From: a virus | Direction: 5' to 3' (one strand) | Length of the DNA: 29,349 nucleotides | IMG/VR virus record: IMGVR_UViG_3300044655_001194 | Coordinates: 1 to 29,349 of that record | Shown here: in pieces, positions 19,061-26,780 of the stretch | Numbering within the stretch: position 1 is the first letter of the stretch | Layout: each line of letters starts with the position of its first letter | Notes under the pieces: generated by a model | Told to the model about the DNA's origin: nothing | What the model saw: the letters and a program-made list of their open reading frames with translations, nothing else | Database searches by the model: none | Position numbers and translations under genes: made by a program

Positions 19061-20607
19061 TGGAGTTATTGCCGTATCAAGAGAAGTCGCTTACCTGGTT
19101 GAAGTCAAGACCAATGGCTTTTCTCGCCCTGGAACAGGGGTTAGGTAAAACAATCGTCTCTTCCCTAGACATCGAGCCTCCATTTAATATAGTCTGCCCA
19201 GCCACGTTAAAGTTCAACTGGTTAAAAGAATTAAGCATCTGGCGCCCTGATTTAAAAGTTCAAGTCATAAGAAAAGCCACCGATGCAATCGATCCAGCCA
19301 ATGACGGTTGGATAGTCAATTACGACATCCTACACAAAGTAATGCTGCCGTTTGCGGTTACGCTAATTGCAGACGAGTCCCACTACGCAAAGAATCATAA
19401 GGCCGGCAGAACAAAAGCCCTGGCTAAGTTAATCCGCAAAACGCCTAGGGTGCGGTTGTTGTCCGGTACACCAGCGAACAGGCCAATCGAGATGTGGGCA
19501 ATGATGTACGCCACCAAAATAACTAAACTCGGTTGGATGGAATTCGGCTTTAGGTATTGCGCAGGTTGGAAGACGCCCTGGAACACATACGACTTCACTG
19601 GTGCTTCGCGGTTAGATGAGTTGCAAAGCATACTGGCACCTGTAATGCTACGCCTTACAAAAGAAAAGGTGTTGCCGGAACTACCAGCCAAAGAATTTAA
19701 GGTCATTGAGCTTGATTTGCCAGTGGATAAGCGAGAGAAAAGTCTCGACATAGATGAGATTATGAAGTCAGATTACAACGTGGCTTTTGAGGCACTTGCT
19801 GACATTTTGCACATGAACGCACAACGCAAACTCCCACTAGCAATTCAGTACATCAAAGATATTTTAGAATCAGAGAATAAGGTTGTTGTGTTTGCCCACC
19901 ATGAGGATATTGTTGATGGGTTGTTGGAGGCACTAAAAGATTTTAAGCCAGTGTCAATCACTGGTAAGATTAAAAGCACTGGCACAGTCCGCCAAGAGAT
20001 TGTAGACCAGTTTCAGACTGACCCTGAGTGCCGAGTATTCATTGGGAATATTAAGGCAGCCGGAGTTGGTATTACCCTTACGGCAGCAAGTCGTGTAGTT
20101 TTTGTTGAGTCAAGTTGGTCCCCTTCGGACATTGACCAGTGCGCGGATCGCTGTCATCGAATTGGTCAAAAGGACAATGTTCTAGCTGAAATTTTGACCA
20201 TACATCAATCTGTGGATGCGCAAATGCTTCACAGTGTTATTAGTAAAATCAATGTTATTAAACAATTTATCAAGGAGTCCGACATGGATACAACACAAGA
20301 AAAATTAACACGATTAAACGTACTACTAACCGAAGCGCAGCAGATTGTTGCTGATTTAGGTTTGCCAGTTGAAGCCGGTTTGCCAAAATTAGTTTTGGTT
20401 GAGCCAGTTACTCCGTCACCGCAAATTGAACTTATTGAGGTTACCCTTGATGACATTAGAACGGGCATTGCTCAATTGCTTGCTGACGGTAATCGTGAAA
20501 AAGCAACCGGCATATTAGCTAAGTTCGGTGCTAAAAAATTAAGTGACATTTCTTCAGATAAGTTTGCCGATGTAATGGCTGAAATTAAGGGGACACAAAA
20601 TGAATAA
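19060..20607 (+). CDS. SNF2-family helicase with C-terminal extension
   Basis: This 515-residue ATP-dependent DNA translocase carries LALEQGLGKT (Walker A, about 22-31), ADESH (Walker B, about 104-108) and RVRLLSGTPANRP. Its second RecA domain has KVVVFAHHEDIVDGLLEAL, AAGVGITLTAASRVVF and the motif VI DQCADRCHRIGQ. These are complete SNF2 motifs. After about residue 405 a separate roughly 107-residue part follows, with helices KLTRLNVLLTEAQQIVADLG, a Pro-rich linker and a terminal block VTLDDIRTGIAQLLADGNRE...LAKFGAKKLSDI that I recall as a domain of small phage replication-associated proteins. An internal AAGGAG and in-frame ATG at 20284 could start this part alone. It probably acts with the nuclease, SSB and polymerase that follow. 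Confidence 0.92.
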   Translation: MELLPYQEKSLTWLKSRPMAFLALEQGLGKTIVSSLDIEPPFNIVCPATLKFNWLKELSIWRPDLKVQVIRKATDAIDPANDGWIVNYDILHKVMLPFAVTLIADESHYAKNHKAGRTKALAKLIRKTPRVRLLSGTPANRPIEMWAMMYATKITKLGWMEFGFRYCAGWKTPWNTYDFTGASRLDELQSILAPVMLRLTKEKVLPELPAKEFKVIELDLPVDKREKSLDIDEIMKSDYNVAFEALADILHMNAQRKLPLAIQYIKDILESENKVVVFAHHEDIVDGLLEALKDFKPVSITGKIKSTGTVRQEIVDQFQTDPECRVFIGNIKAAGVGITLTAASRVVFVESSWSPSDIDQCADRCHRIGQKDNVLAEILTIHQSVDAQMLHSVISKINVIKQFIKESDMDTTQEKLTRLNVLLTEAQQIVADLGLPVEAGLPKLVLVEPVTPSPQIELIEVTLDDIRTGIAQLLADGNREKATGILAKFGAKKLSDISSDKFADVMAEIKGTQNE

Positions 20608-20722
20608 GGTTTTGCAATGGCTTGCCAATTCAATTCTGACCATCGTTATTTTTCCATTAACAATTACTTTTTATATAGCAATTTGCGTTAAATATTTTAA
20701 CTTTTGGATAAAATTACTATGA
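20600..20722 (+). CDS. 40-aa membrane peptide
   Basis: The gene overlaps the helicase stop by 8 bases and the next ATG by 4, which supports translation in a coupled operon. The peptide starts MNKVLQWLANSILTIVIFPL and continues TITFYIAICVKYFNFWIKLL. It is almost wholly hydrophobic, with one or two inner-membrane helices. GGGG lies about 10 bases before the ATG. No family is recognised. Its place among replication genes might suggest membrane anchoring, but nothing proves it. Confidence 0.55.
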   Translation: MNKVLQWLANSILTIVIFPLTITFYIAICVKYFNFWIKLL

Positions 20723-21831
20723 GCACACATGCGAAATTATCTCCTTCCGGAGGTGACAAATGGATGACTTGCCCTGGCTCGATTCATTTAGAAGCCCTCG
20801 TCCCTTTTGAATCCTCCGGTTCCAGTCATGCTAATAGGGGTACCGCAATCCATGAAATATCCGAGAACGCATTAAAGAAAAACATCGATCCTTCATTTTA
20901 TTTAGGTAAGGAAGTGTTTGGAATTGAAATCACGCAAGATGACATTGATATTAGTAACGTATATGTTACTTATGTTCGCGATGCAGTCGGCACTAAATTA
21001 ATTGAGAAGCGCGTATCACTGGAATACTTAATTCCAGATTGCTTTGGCACGGTTGATGCGGTTGTTATGCGTGAAGGTCATCTAATTATTATCGACTTAA
21101 AAACCGGAGCAGGTATCCCAGTTTTTGCTGAAGAAAATAAGCAACTTCAAATCTATGCGCTAGGTGCATTTAATGAGTTTGATTGGGTATACGACTTCAA
21201 GAAAGTCACGCTTGTTATCGTACAACCACCACTGCAAAACATCAGCGTGTGGAGCATGGAGCCAGAGCAGTTGGTGGACTTTGGTAAAAAGTTGCAGGTC
21301 GCTTACCAGCTAATTCAAGACGAGCCGACTACTTACATAGTTAGCGAGAAAGGTTGCCGTTGGTGCCGTGGCAAAGCAATCTGCCCTGAACAAAAACGAA
21401 TCGCTAAAGAAGCGGCTGCAAAGGATTATGAAAATATGAGCGCACATGATGTTGCAGAGTCACTAGAACTGGTACCATTGTTAAAAAGTTTTATTGATGC
21501 TGTAGAAGGTTATGCGAAGGAAAGCATTATGTCAGGCAAAGAAATACCTGGCTATAAACTTGTCGAAGGCCGCCGAACACGCGACTGGAAAGACGAAACA
21601 CACTTTATCAAATGGGCTGAGAAATCACAGCTAACTGATAAGATTTATTCACAGCCTAAGTTATTGTCGGTTGCACAAGCCGAGAAAATCTTTAAGGGAT
21701 CGGAAGTGGATATTTCAGAATTCATCGAAGTTAAAACAGGCGCACCAACGCTTGCTAAAAACGATGATAAGCGGGAAGCACTTAATTCAGGTAATAAAGC
21801 AAAAAAAGACTTTGCAAATCTAAATGAATAG
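20719..21831 (+). CDS. DUF2800 PD-(D/E)XK nuclease, Cas4/RecB-like
   Basis: The ATG at 20719 is chosen because it overlaps the stop of the preceding gene; the frame is open a few codons further upstream from a TTG. The 370 residues match DUF2800: HAKLSPSGGDKWMTCPGSI, NRGTAIHEISE (about 40-49), DCFGTVDAVV with Asp113, LIIIDLKTGAG with Asp126 and Lys128, and QLQIYALGA. These form a complete PD-(D/E)XK site. Cys18 with Cys213, Cys216 and Cys222 (KGCRWCRGKAICPEQ) resembles the four-cysteine iron-sulphur cluster of Cas4/AddB-type exonucleases. It probably resects DNA ends for recombination together with the DUF2815 ssDNA-binding protein that follows. Confidence 0.9.
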   Translation: MSTHAKLSPSGGDKWMTCPGSIHLEALVPFESSGSSHANRGTAIHEISENALKKNIDPSFYLGKEVFGIEITQDDIDISNVYVTYVRDAVGTKLIEKRVSLEYLIPDCFGTVDAVVMREGHLIIIDLKTGAGIPVFAEENKQLQIYALGAFNEFDWVYDFKKVTLVIVQPPLQNISVWSMEPEQLVDFGKKLQVAYQLIQDEPTTYIVSEKGCRWCRGKAICPEQKRIAKEAAAKDYENMSAHDVAESLELVPLLKSFIDAVEGYAKESIMSGKEIPGYKLVEGRRTRDWKDETHFIKWAEKSQLTDKIYSQPKLLSVAQAEKIFKGSEVDISEFIEVKTGAPTLAKNDDKREALNSGNKAKKDFANLNE

Positions 21832-21846
21832 GTGTATATTAAAGTT

Positions 21847-21870
21847 TATGTGTCTTAGGCACATATTTTT
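21847..21870 (+). terminator. Weak terminator or attenuator
   Basis: TATGTG and CACATA form a 6-bp stem around a 7-base loop, followed by TTTTT, in the 71-base gap between the DUF2800 and DUF2815 genes. The stem is short, so partial termination is more likely than a full stop. Confidence 0.4.
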
Positions 21871-21902
21871 ATTAATGTTGAAAATGTTAAAAAGGAAATA
21901 AA

Positions 21903-22439
21903 ATGGCAGATAAATTAATCACCCCTGAGTTCCGTGGCTCTTTTGTTCACATCTTGGAACCACACGCACCTAAAGCAGCACCAGGTGAAGCACAACAAAA
22001 AGCACGTTATCAAATCACTATACCTATTTCTAAAAGCAATCCGTTTTGGGAAAAAGTTAAGACATTAGTTGAAGAAACGGCTACTGCTAAATGGGGTAAG
22101 ATTCCTCCAAAACTTAAACGTCCTGTTAAGGATGGCGATGAAGAAGGTCGCGCTGAATTGGTTGGAATGTTTACTATGCAAGCAACAAGTAACAACAAAC
22201 CTGATATTGTTGATAAGGCGTTAAACCCTATCATGGATGCAAACGAGATCTATTCTGGCGCATGGTATCGTGCCTCAATTCGTGCGTATGCTTGGTCTCA
22301 TCCTACTGGCGGCAATGGCGTATCAATTGCACTAGATAATGTGATGAAAACCCGTGATGATGAGGCTTATTCAGGCCGTTCATCCGCTGGTGATGACTTT
22401 GCTGATCTAGCAGATAAATCCGAGGACCTATTAGGTTAA
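21903..22439 (+). CDS. DUF2815 single-stranded DNA-binding protein
   Basis: The 178 residues match DUF2815, a phage ssDNA-binding family. Recognisable blocks are FRGSFVHILEPHAP, KARYQITIPISKSNPFW, IYSGAWYRASIRAYAWSHPTGG and GVSIALDNVMKTRDDE. The tail is acidic (DDFADLADKSEDLLG), as in single-strand-binding proteins that recruit partners through a negative C-terminus. AAAGGAA lies 6 bases before the ATG. It follows the DUF2800 nuclease, a pairing common in phage replication modules. A clear hairpin terminator follows the stop. Confidence 0.9.
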   Translation: MADKLITPEFRGSFVHILEPHAPKAAPGEAQQKARYQITIPISKSNPFWEKVKTLVEETATAKWGKIPPKLKRPVKDGDEEGRAELVGMFTMQATSNNKPDIVDKALNPIMDANEIYSGAWYRASIRAYAWSHPTGGNGVSIALDNVMKTRDDEAYSGRSSAGDDFADLADKSEDLLG

Positions 22440-22456
22440 GTTGTTAAGTTAAAAAC

Positions 22457-22480
22457 ATACCACCCTTCGGGGTGGTATTT
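22457..22480 (+). terminator. UUCG-loop terminator after the DUF2815 gene
   Basis: ATACCACCC and GGGTGGTAT form a 9-bp stem closed by a TTCG tetraloop, followed by a short TTTC. The stem is very stable although the T run is short. It separates the DUF2815 gene from the methyltransferase gene. Confidence 0.75.
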
Positions 22481-22496
22481 CATTGGAGTAATAGAT

Positions 22497-23432
22497 ATGA
22501 ATAAAATTATAGTTGGCGATTGTCGTGAAAGTTTAAAATCTTTAGATGAGAAAAGTGTTCAAATGTGTGTAACTAGCCCCCCTTATTACGGCTTAAGAGA
22601 TTATGGCGTAGAAGGTCAATTAGGTTTAGAACAAACGCCTGAAGAATATATACAAGCAATGGTTGAAGTATTTAGAGAAGTACATCGCGTATTAAAAGAC
22701 GATGGGACATTATGGTTAAATATTGGCGATAGTTATTATAATTATCGCCCTGGCAAAGGTCAGGCTTTAGTTAAACAAACTGTATCAAATAGCAAACAAG
22801 ATTTGCCAGATACTTGCGCTCGCCGAGCTAATAAATTAGAAGGTCTTAAAGAAAAAGATTTGATTGGTATTCCTTGGATGTTAGCTTTTGCTTTAAGGGC
22901 TGATGGTTGGTATTTACGTCAAGATATTATTTGGCACAAACCAAACCCAATGCCAGAATCAGTTAAAGATAGATGCACTAAAGCACACGAATATGTTTTT
23001 TTATTAACTAAGCAGCCAAAGTATTATTACGATGCAGATGCAATTAGAACACCTTTAAAAGAAGTAACTAAAAAGCGAGTTGAATCCTCATGGGATTGCG
23101 ATAGAGCAAATATGTCTGCTGAAGGTGCACAAGGTATTCATGTTGAAAAGATGGGTACTAGATTTGCCCCTGAAGCTGGAGCAAATAAAAGAAGTGTATG
23201 GTCTATCCCAACTCAATCATATAAAGGCGCTCATTTTGCTACATTTCCAGTTGGATTAGTTGAACCATGTATTTTGGCTGGTAGCAAAGAAAATGATATT
23301 ATTTTAGATCCGTTTATCGGCAGTGGAACTACTGCTCAAGTTTCTATTGCAAATAATAGGCAATATATTGGATGTGAACTTAATCCTGAGTATTCAATAT
23401 TACAATCTAAACGTATTAAGGAAACTAAATGA
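22497..23432 (+). CDS. DNA methyltransferase, N6-adenine/N4-cytosine type
   Basis: The 311 residues begin MNKIIVGDCRESLKSLDEKS and show motif IV TSPPYYGLRDYG (26-37) before motif I DPFIGSGTT (271-279). That order is typical of beta-class amino-methyltransferases. SPPY is shared by N6-adenine and N4-cytosine enzymes, so the base cannot be fixed. Conserved WLNIGDSYYN, DLIGIPWMLAFALR and GWYLRQDIIWHKPNPMPES blocks are present. It probably protects phage DNA from host restriction; no nuclease partner is adjacent. GGAG lies 9 bases before the ATG. The gene is visibly more AT-rich at third codon positions than the polymerase behind it and follows a terminator, which suggests separate acquisition. 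Confidence 0.93.
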   Translation: MNKIIVGDCRESLKSLDEKSVQMCVTSPPYYGLRDYGVEGQLGLEQTPEEYIQAMVEVFREVHRVLKDDGTLWLNIGDSYYNYRPGKGQALVKQTVSNSKQDLPDTCARRANKLEGLKEKDLIGIPWMLAFALRADGWYLRQDIIWHKPNPMPESVKDRCTKAHEYVFLLTKQPKYYYDADAIRTPLKEVTKKRVESSWDCDRANMSAEGAQGIHVEKMGTRFAPEAGANKRSVWSIPTQSYKGAHFATFPVGLVEPCILAGSKENDIILDPFIGSGTTAQVSIANNRQYIGCELNPEYSILQSKRIKETK

Positions 23433-23653
23433 ACGAAAAATTTGCCGATCAGATTGACCAAGCTTCGGCTCTTGAACAAATGGCGTCAGATGCCCGCATT
23501 AAACATGCTCAATCAAAGGCTAATACGCTTGAGTTTGAACCCGTAGGGCATTGCTTATTCTGCGAGGAGCCTTTTGAGGACGGTTCACCTAAACGGTTTT
23601 GCAATGCAGACTGCCGGGATGATTACGAACTATTAATGAAATTTAGAAAATGA
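23429..23653 (+). CDS. Small zinc-finger protein, 74 aa
   Basis: The ATG overlaps the methyltransferase stop (ATGA). The N-terminal half is a charged helix with DQASALEQMASDARIKHAQS. The C-terminal half carries HCLFCEEPFEDGSPKRFCNADCRDD, a C-x2-C...C-x3-C zinc-binding pattern ending in a short helix. I recall similar small proteins with a 'CE.PF..G..RFC...CRDD' ending in phage replication regions. It probably binds DNA or the polymerase. It overlaps the polymerase gene by 4 bases. Confidence 0.8.
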   Translation: MNEKFADQIDQASALEQMASDARIKHAQSKANTLEFEPVGHCLFCEEPFEDGSPKRFCNADCRDDYELLMKFRK

Positions 23654-25434
23654 GACCACTAGCTGTACTAGATATTGAGTGTTACAAAGATTACTTTTTA
23701 ATCGCACTCAAAAACATCGAGACCCGTAAATCCGTTTCATTTGAAATGGTCGAAGGTAAACCACTAGACACGGTTAATCTCGAAAGTATATTGCGCAAAT
23801 ATACAATCGTTACCTTTAATGGTAACAGCTATGATATTCCAGTGCTCAAGTTGGCAATGAAGGGCGTACACAATCAGGCGCTTAAAACCCTGGGCGATGA
23901 CATCATTATGAACGGCCTTAAGCCATGGCAAGCTGATGAGAAGTATGCGCTGCCGAAGTTACCTTACCTGGATCACATCGATTTGATTGAGGTTGCCCCT
24001 GGACAAGCCAGCTTAAAAATCTACGGTGGCCGGTTGCACTCACAACGGATGCAGGACCTGCCCATCGAGCACACTGCTAGTATCTCACCGGCAGACCGGT
24101 TAATCTTGGAGCCGTACTGCATAAACGACCTTGATACAACCATTGAGCTTTACCAAATACTTGCCCCTGGCATTAAACTACGTCAGGAGATGTCGGTTCA
24201 GTACGGCATGGACTTACGTTCTAAATCAGATGCGCAAATTGCTGAGGCGGTTATTCGATCCGAGATTGAGAAGCGTAAAGGCCGCAAAGTTTACAAGCCA
24301 GAGTATGCTGAAAATTACACATTTTTTTACACGATTCCACCCTTCGTTCAATTCAAAACAAAGCAGTTGAATGACGTACTTGAACTGATCCGTATCGCGG
24401 AATTTAAGTTGAGCGACAAAGGCGCGGTTGAGGCACCAAAAGAAATCGAGGAAGCCAAGTTCACAATCAACGGCACGACCTACCAGATGGGCATTGGTGG
24501 CTTGCACTCCTGCGAGAAAACAATCAACCACGTTGCCGATGCCAATACCCTGCTGATTGACCGGGACGTAACCAGTTATTACCCTAACATCATTTTGAAC
24601 CAGCGCCTGTACCCAAGCCATTTGGGCGAAGACTTCTTGGATGTGTATAAGACGATTGTTGACCGCCGCGTGGCTGCTAAACGCGCTGGCGATAAGGTAA
24701 CCGATGCTGCGCTTAAGATTACCATCAACGGTAGCTTCGGTAAATTCGGTTCCAAATGGTCGGTGCTGTTTGGTCCTAACCTACTTATTCAAACAACCAT
24801 CACTGGCCAACTGGCATTGTTGATGCTCATCGAGGCGCTTGAGCAAATTGGTATCCCAGTAGTCAGTGCAAATACCGATGGGATTGTAATTAAGTGCCCT
24901 ATTTCGCGTCAAAGTGAATTGGATGAGCAAATACATCAATGGGAAAAACAAACCGGTTTTGGGACCGAAGAAACGAGATACTCGGCGCTTTACTCACGCG
25001 ATGTAAATAACTATATTGCCTTGAAAGCAGACGGCAAGTTTAAGACCAAGGGCGTGTTTGCCAATCCCGGTTTAAGTAAGAATCCATCCAGCCAGATTTG
25101 CGTTAGGGCGGCCATCGATTACTTGCAGTTTGGTGTACCAGTAGAATTGACAATTCGCACTTGCAAAGACGTCCGTCAATTTATTACAATTAGGTCAGTA
25201 ACCGGAGGCGCGGTTAAGGATGATGAGTTTTTGGGCAAGGCAGTTCGTTGGTATTACGCCAAAGGCGAAACTGGTACAATTAACTATAAAAAGAATGGGA
25301 ACAAGGTACCCCGTAGTGACGGTGCCAAGCCTTTAATGGTTCTCACAGAGGCTGTGCCGAGCGATATTGATTATGCCTGGTACATTAAAGAAACGATAGA
25401 TATTTTAAAAGATGTGGGAATAAATTATGCTTGA
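23650..25434 (+). CDS. DNA polymerase, family B-like with 3'-5' exonuclease
   Basis: The 594-residue protein joins a proofreading exonuclease and a polymerase. Exonuclease motifs are LDIEC (Asp8, Glu10), FNGNSYD (56-62, Asp62) and YCINDLDTT (about 156-164). Palm motifs are DVTSYYPNI (306-314, motif A), KITINGSFGKFG (356-367, motif B) and SANTDGI (406-412, motif C). The usual family B motif C is DTD; here the first Asp is Asn and the second is kept. At 594 residues it is short for a family B enzyme and seems compact. The C-terminus contains KTKGVFANPG. It should copy the phage genome together with the primase-helicase and DUF2815 protein. It overlaps both neighbours. Confidence 0.9.
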   Translation: MRPLAVLDIECYKDYFLIALKNIETRKSVSFEMVEGKPLDTVNLESILRKYTIVTFNGNSYDIPVLKLAMKGVHNQALKTLGDDIIMNGLKPWQADEKYALPKLPYLDHIDLIEVAPGQASLKIYGGRLHSQRMQDLPIEHTASISPADRLILEPYCINDLDTTIELYQILAPGIKLRQEMSVQYGMDLRSKSDAQIAEAVIRSEIEKRKGRKVYKPEYAENYTFFYTIPPFVQFKTKQLNDVLELIRIAEFKLSDKGAVEAPKEIEEAKFTINGTTYQMGIGGLHSCEKTINHVADANTLLIDRDVTSYYPNIILNQRLYPSHLGEDFLDVYKTIVDRRVAAKRAGDKVTDAALKITINGSFGKFGSKWSVLFGPNLLIQTTITGQLALLMLIEALEQIGIPVVSANTDGIVIKCPISRQSELDEQIHQWEKQTGFGTEETRYSALYSRDVNNYIALKADGKFKTKGVFANPGLSKNPSSQICVRAAIDYLQFGVPVELTIRTCKDVRQFITIRSVTGGAVKDDEFLGKAVRWYYAKGETGTINYKKNGNKVPRSDGAKPLMVLTEAVPSDIDYAWYIKETIDILKDVGINYA

Positions 25435-25528
25435 ATACTACCTTTGTTATAAAGAAGCATTTATATTAGGTGCTGTTTTTGGATCGATAGCAAGTATGTT
25501 AATTATGGAGTTTAGATATGGCCGCTAA
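25427..25528 (+). CDS. 33-aa membrane peptide
   Basis: The ATG overlaps the polymerase stop by 8 bases, and the gene overlaps the next start by 11. The peptide is MLEYYLCYKEAFILGAVFGS, then IASMLIMEFRYGR, with one transmembrane helix in the middle and a basic end. It follows the same style as other tiny membrane peptides in this phage, such as 20600-20722. No family is recognised. Confidence 0.5.
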   Translation: MLEYYLCYKEAFILGAVFGSIASMLIMEFRYGR

Positions 25529-25706
25529 AAATGATATAACCGGAGATAGTATTAAAACTAAAACTATCTTTTCAAAAGAAGCAGAAGACAATTTTGAAAG
25601 AATATTTGGTAAGAAAGAAAAACCACCTAAATTAACCAAAGAAGAACTGGATGACTTAGGTGCCTTGGACCTACCTATTGATATGGATATGTGGGATTAC
25701 GAGTAA
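25518..25706 (+). CDS. Hypothetical acidic protein, 62 aa
   Basis: GGAG lies 7 bases before the ATG. The 62 residues contain FSKEAEDNFERIFGKKEKPP, then LTKEELDDLGALDLP and an acidic DMDMWDYE end. It lacks membrane segments and cysteines. It is the last plus-strand gene before the convergent terminator at 25708-25733. No family is recognised. A short acidic tail could bind another replication protein. Confidence 0.7.
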   Translation: MAAKNDITGDSIKTKTIFSKEAEDNFERIFGKKEKPPKLTKEELDDLGALDLPIDMDMWDYE

Positions 25707-25707
25707 T

Positions 25708-25733
25708 AAAAAATCCCCACCATTAAGGCGGGG
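25708..25733 (-). terminator. Terminator of the lysis/fibre operon
   Basis: On the minus strand CCCCGCC and GGTGGGG form a 7-bp stem with one G-U pair and a 5-base loop, followed by TTTTTT. It lies beyond the last lysis-operon gene and directly past the convergent replication operon's end. Confidence 0.82.
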
Positions 25734-25767
25734 TAATTAGCAACAACAAGGAGTTTTCATTATAACA

Positions 25768-26142
25768 TTATTTAAGATAAGCAATTGCTTTTAATAACAA
25801 TTCCTTATTATCTTTAAATAATCCAAGGGCTGAATTGCATTTAAAGCAAAGTAGGCCCCTTATTTTTCCAGTGGTATGGTCATGGTCAATAAAGTTTCTA
25901 CCTGACTCCGGCACATAGCCACAAATTTGACACGCTATTTTTGATAGTGTTTCTGATATTATTTCAGGCGAACTGTTATACCGCTTTGAAATAATTGACG
26001 CAATATTTACACGATGGTATTTCTTAAAACATTCTCGGCACATTGCCCTAAGCTTACCAGATTCTGATGATTTTTTGTAGAAGCTGCTCACTGGCTTTTC
26101 TATATTACATTTTGTACATGTAACGCTACTTTTGGTGTTCAT
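25768..26142 (-). CDS. Endonuclease VII-like (HNH, His-Me finger) nuclease
   Basis: The 124 residues show an N-terminal zinc site (CTKC at 9-12, CREC at 35-38) and then the recombination endonuclease VII signature: CQIC (71-74), FIDHDHTTGKIRGLLCFKCN (84-103) and SALGLFKDNKELLLKAIAYL. T4 gp49 cleaves branched DNA before packaging; this compact 124-residue version has the same catalytic core. The additional N-terminal C-x2-C pair site is common in phage HNH proteins with 'F.K......R..C+EC'. It lies at the very end of the lysis operon and overlaps the Rz gene by 17 bases. A free-standing homing-type HNH is the alternative; the family call is firm. Confidence 0.9.
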   Translation of the reverse strand: MNTKSSVTCTKCNIEKPVSSFYKKSSESGKLRAMCRECFKKYHRVNIASIISKRYNSSPEIISETLSKIACQICGYVPESGRNFIDHDHTTGKIRGLLCFKCNSALGLFKDNKELLLKAIAYLK

Positions 26143-26602
26143 ACCAGTCTATTAGGGCATTGAGTTGATCGCGAATTTGTTTAGCTTGCTCAAAGTTTTC
26201 TATTGCGTTGGTAATGACTTGCTCATCTGTAATAGCGGCACTGGTAGCGGTGGGCGTTTTAGCAGTTCCTGTGGTGGCTTTGGGCACGTCCCCTGTAAGA
26301 GCGCTGTTCCACAAGCTGAGAGCTGCACTGTCAGCAAAGCATATCCTATTATCCGTAACATTTGGCACCTTCCCTTTTAAAGTTCTGTATTTAACTACTT
26401 GCTCGGCTTGTTGGTTTTGAAATTTAGTAACCACTTCCCTGGCATAATCATCGTAGGCTTTTTGTAGTTCTATTTTCTCTTGAAGCGCAGCCTTTAAACT
26501 GGCATCGTGGCGCCAGCCGTTGACTGTCCAGCCAGCACTAAAAGCAATAAAGATAGTGCCAGCAATTAAAGCGTGTTTAAAATTAAACGTCAACGGTATC
26601 AT
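26126..26602 (-). CDS. Rz-like inner-membrane spanin
   Basis: The ATG at 26602 is preferred because GGGG lies 7 bases upstream; the frame extends five codons further to a TTG. The 158 residues begin with an N-terminal membrane anchor (FKHALIAGTIFIAFSAGWTV). A periplasmic coiled coil rich in Ala, Lys and Gln follows (LKAALQEKIELQKAYDDYAREVV), then a Thr/Ala-rich part and a C-terminal helix. This is the i-spanin plan; lambda Rz is 153 residues. A complete Rz1-like lipoprotein gene is embedded in another frame, which strongly supports the call. Together they fuse inner and outer membranes in the last step of lysis. Confidence 0.85.
   Translation of the reverse strand: MIPLTFNFKHALIAGTIFIAFSAGWTVNGWRHDASLKAALQEKIELQKAYDDYAREVVTKFQNQQAEQVVKYRTLKGKVPNVTDNRICFADSAALSLWNSALTGDVPKATTGTAKTPTATSAAITDEQVITNAIENFEQAKQIRDQLNALIDWYEHQK
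26200..26361 (-). CDS. Rz1-like outer-membrane lipoprotein (embedded)
   Basis: Fully inside the Rz-like gene, in another frame, an ATG at 26361 preceded by AAAAGGGAAGG opens 53 codons. The N-terminus MLRIIGYALLTVQLSAC is a short lipoprotein signal with lipobox LSAC (Cys17). The mature part is proline-rich (CPKPPQELLKRPPLPVPLL), the usual o-spanin composition. Lambda Rz1 is 60 residues and is likewise embedded in Rz. It should be lipid-anchored to the outer membrane and pair with the i-spanin. The combination of signal, lipobox, prolines, ribosome site and location is convincing. It points to a Gram-negative host. Confidence 0.87.
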   Translation of the reverse strand: MLRIIGYALLTVQLSACGTALLQGTCPKPPQELLKRPPLPVPLLQMSKSLPTQ

Positions 26603-26780
26603 TCTTTTTCCCCGCAAATTTGTCGGCTGTGTGCCCAGCTACTAGCGCAATAACATTAAAGTTTACAATGCTAGTGAAGTCACCACTGGTTAATTTGCCA
26701 ACGTATAACAACCAGGCAGATAAAAAGGTTAAGCCAATAGCAAATAAAAACCGTCTACCACCTAAACTATTAAAATTCAT
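26583..26780 (-). CDS. Small membrane protein, holin candidate
   Basis: The 65 residues have two hydrophobic segments: FLFAIGLTFLSAWLLYVGKL (about 11-30) and SIVNFNVIALVAGHTADKFA (about 37-56). A charged tail GKKNDTVDV follows. Size, two-span layout and position between endopeptidase and spanin genes suit a class II-type holin. It overlaps both neighbours (TAATG at the upstream side). The other candidate is the 80-aa membrane protein at 27218-27460. Confidence 0.65.
   Translation of the reverse strand: MNFNSLGGRRFLFAIGLTFLSAWLLYVGKLTSGDFTSIVNFNVIALVAGHTADKFAGKKNDTVDV

Noticed and set aside
24226-24621. 131-codon minus-strand frame inside the polymerase gene
   Set aside because: It is antisense to the conserved polymerase region including motif A, with no ribosome site or recognisable pattern.
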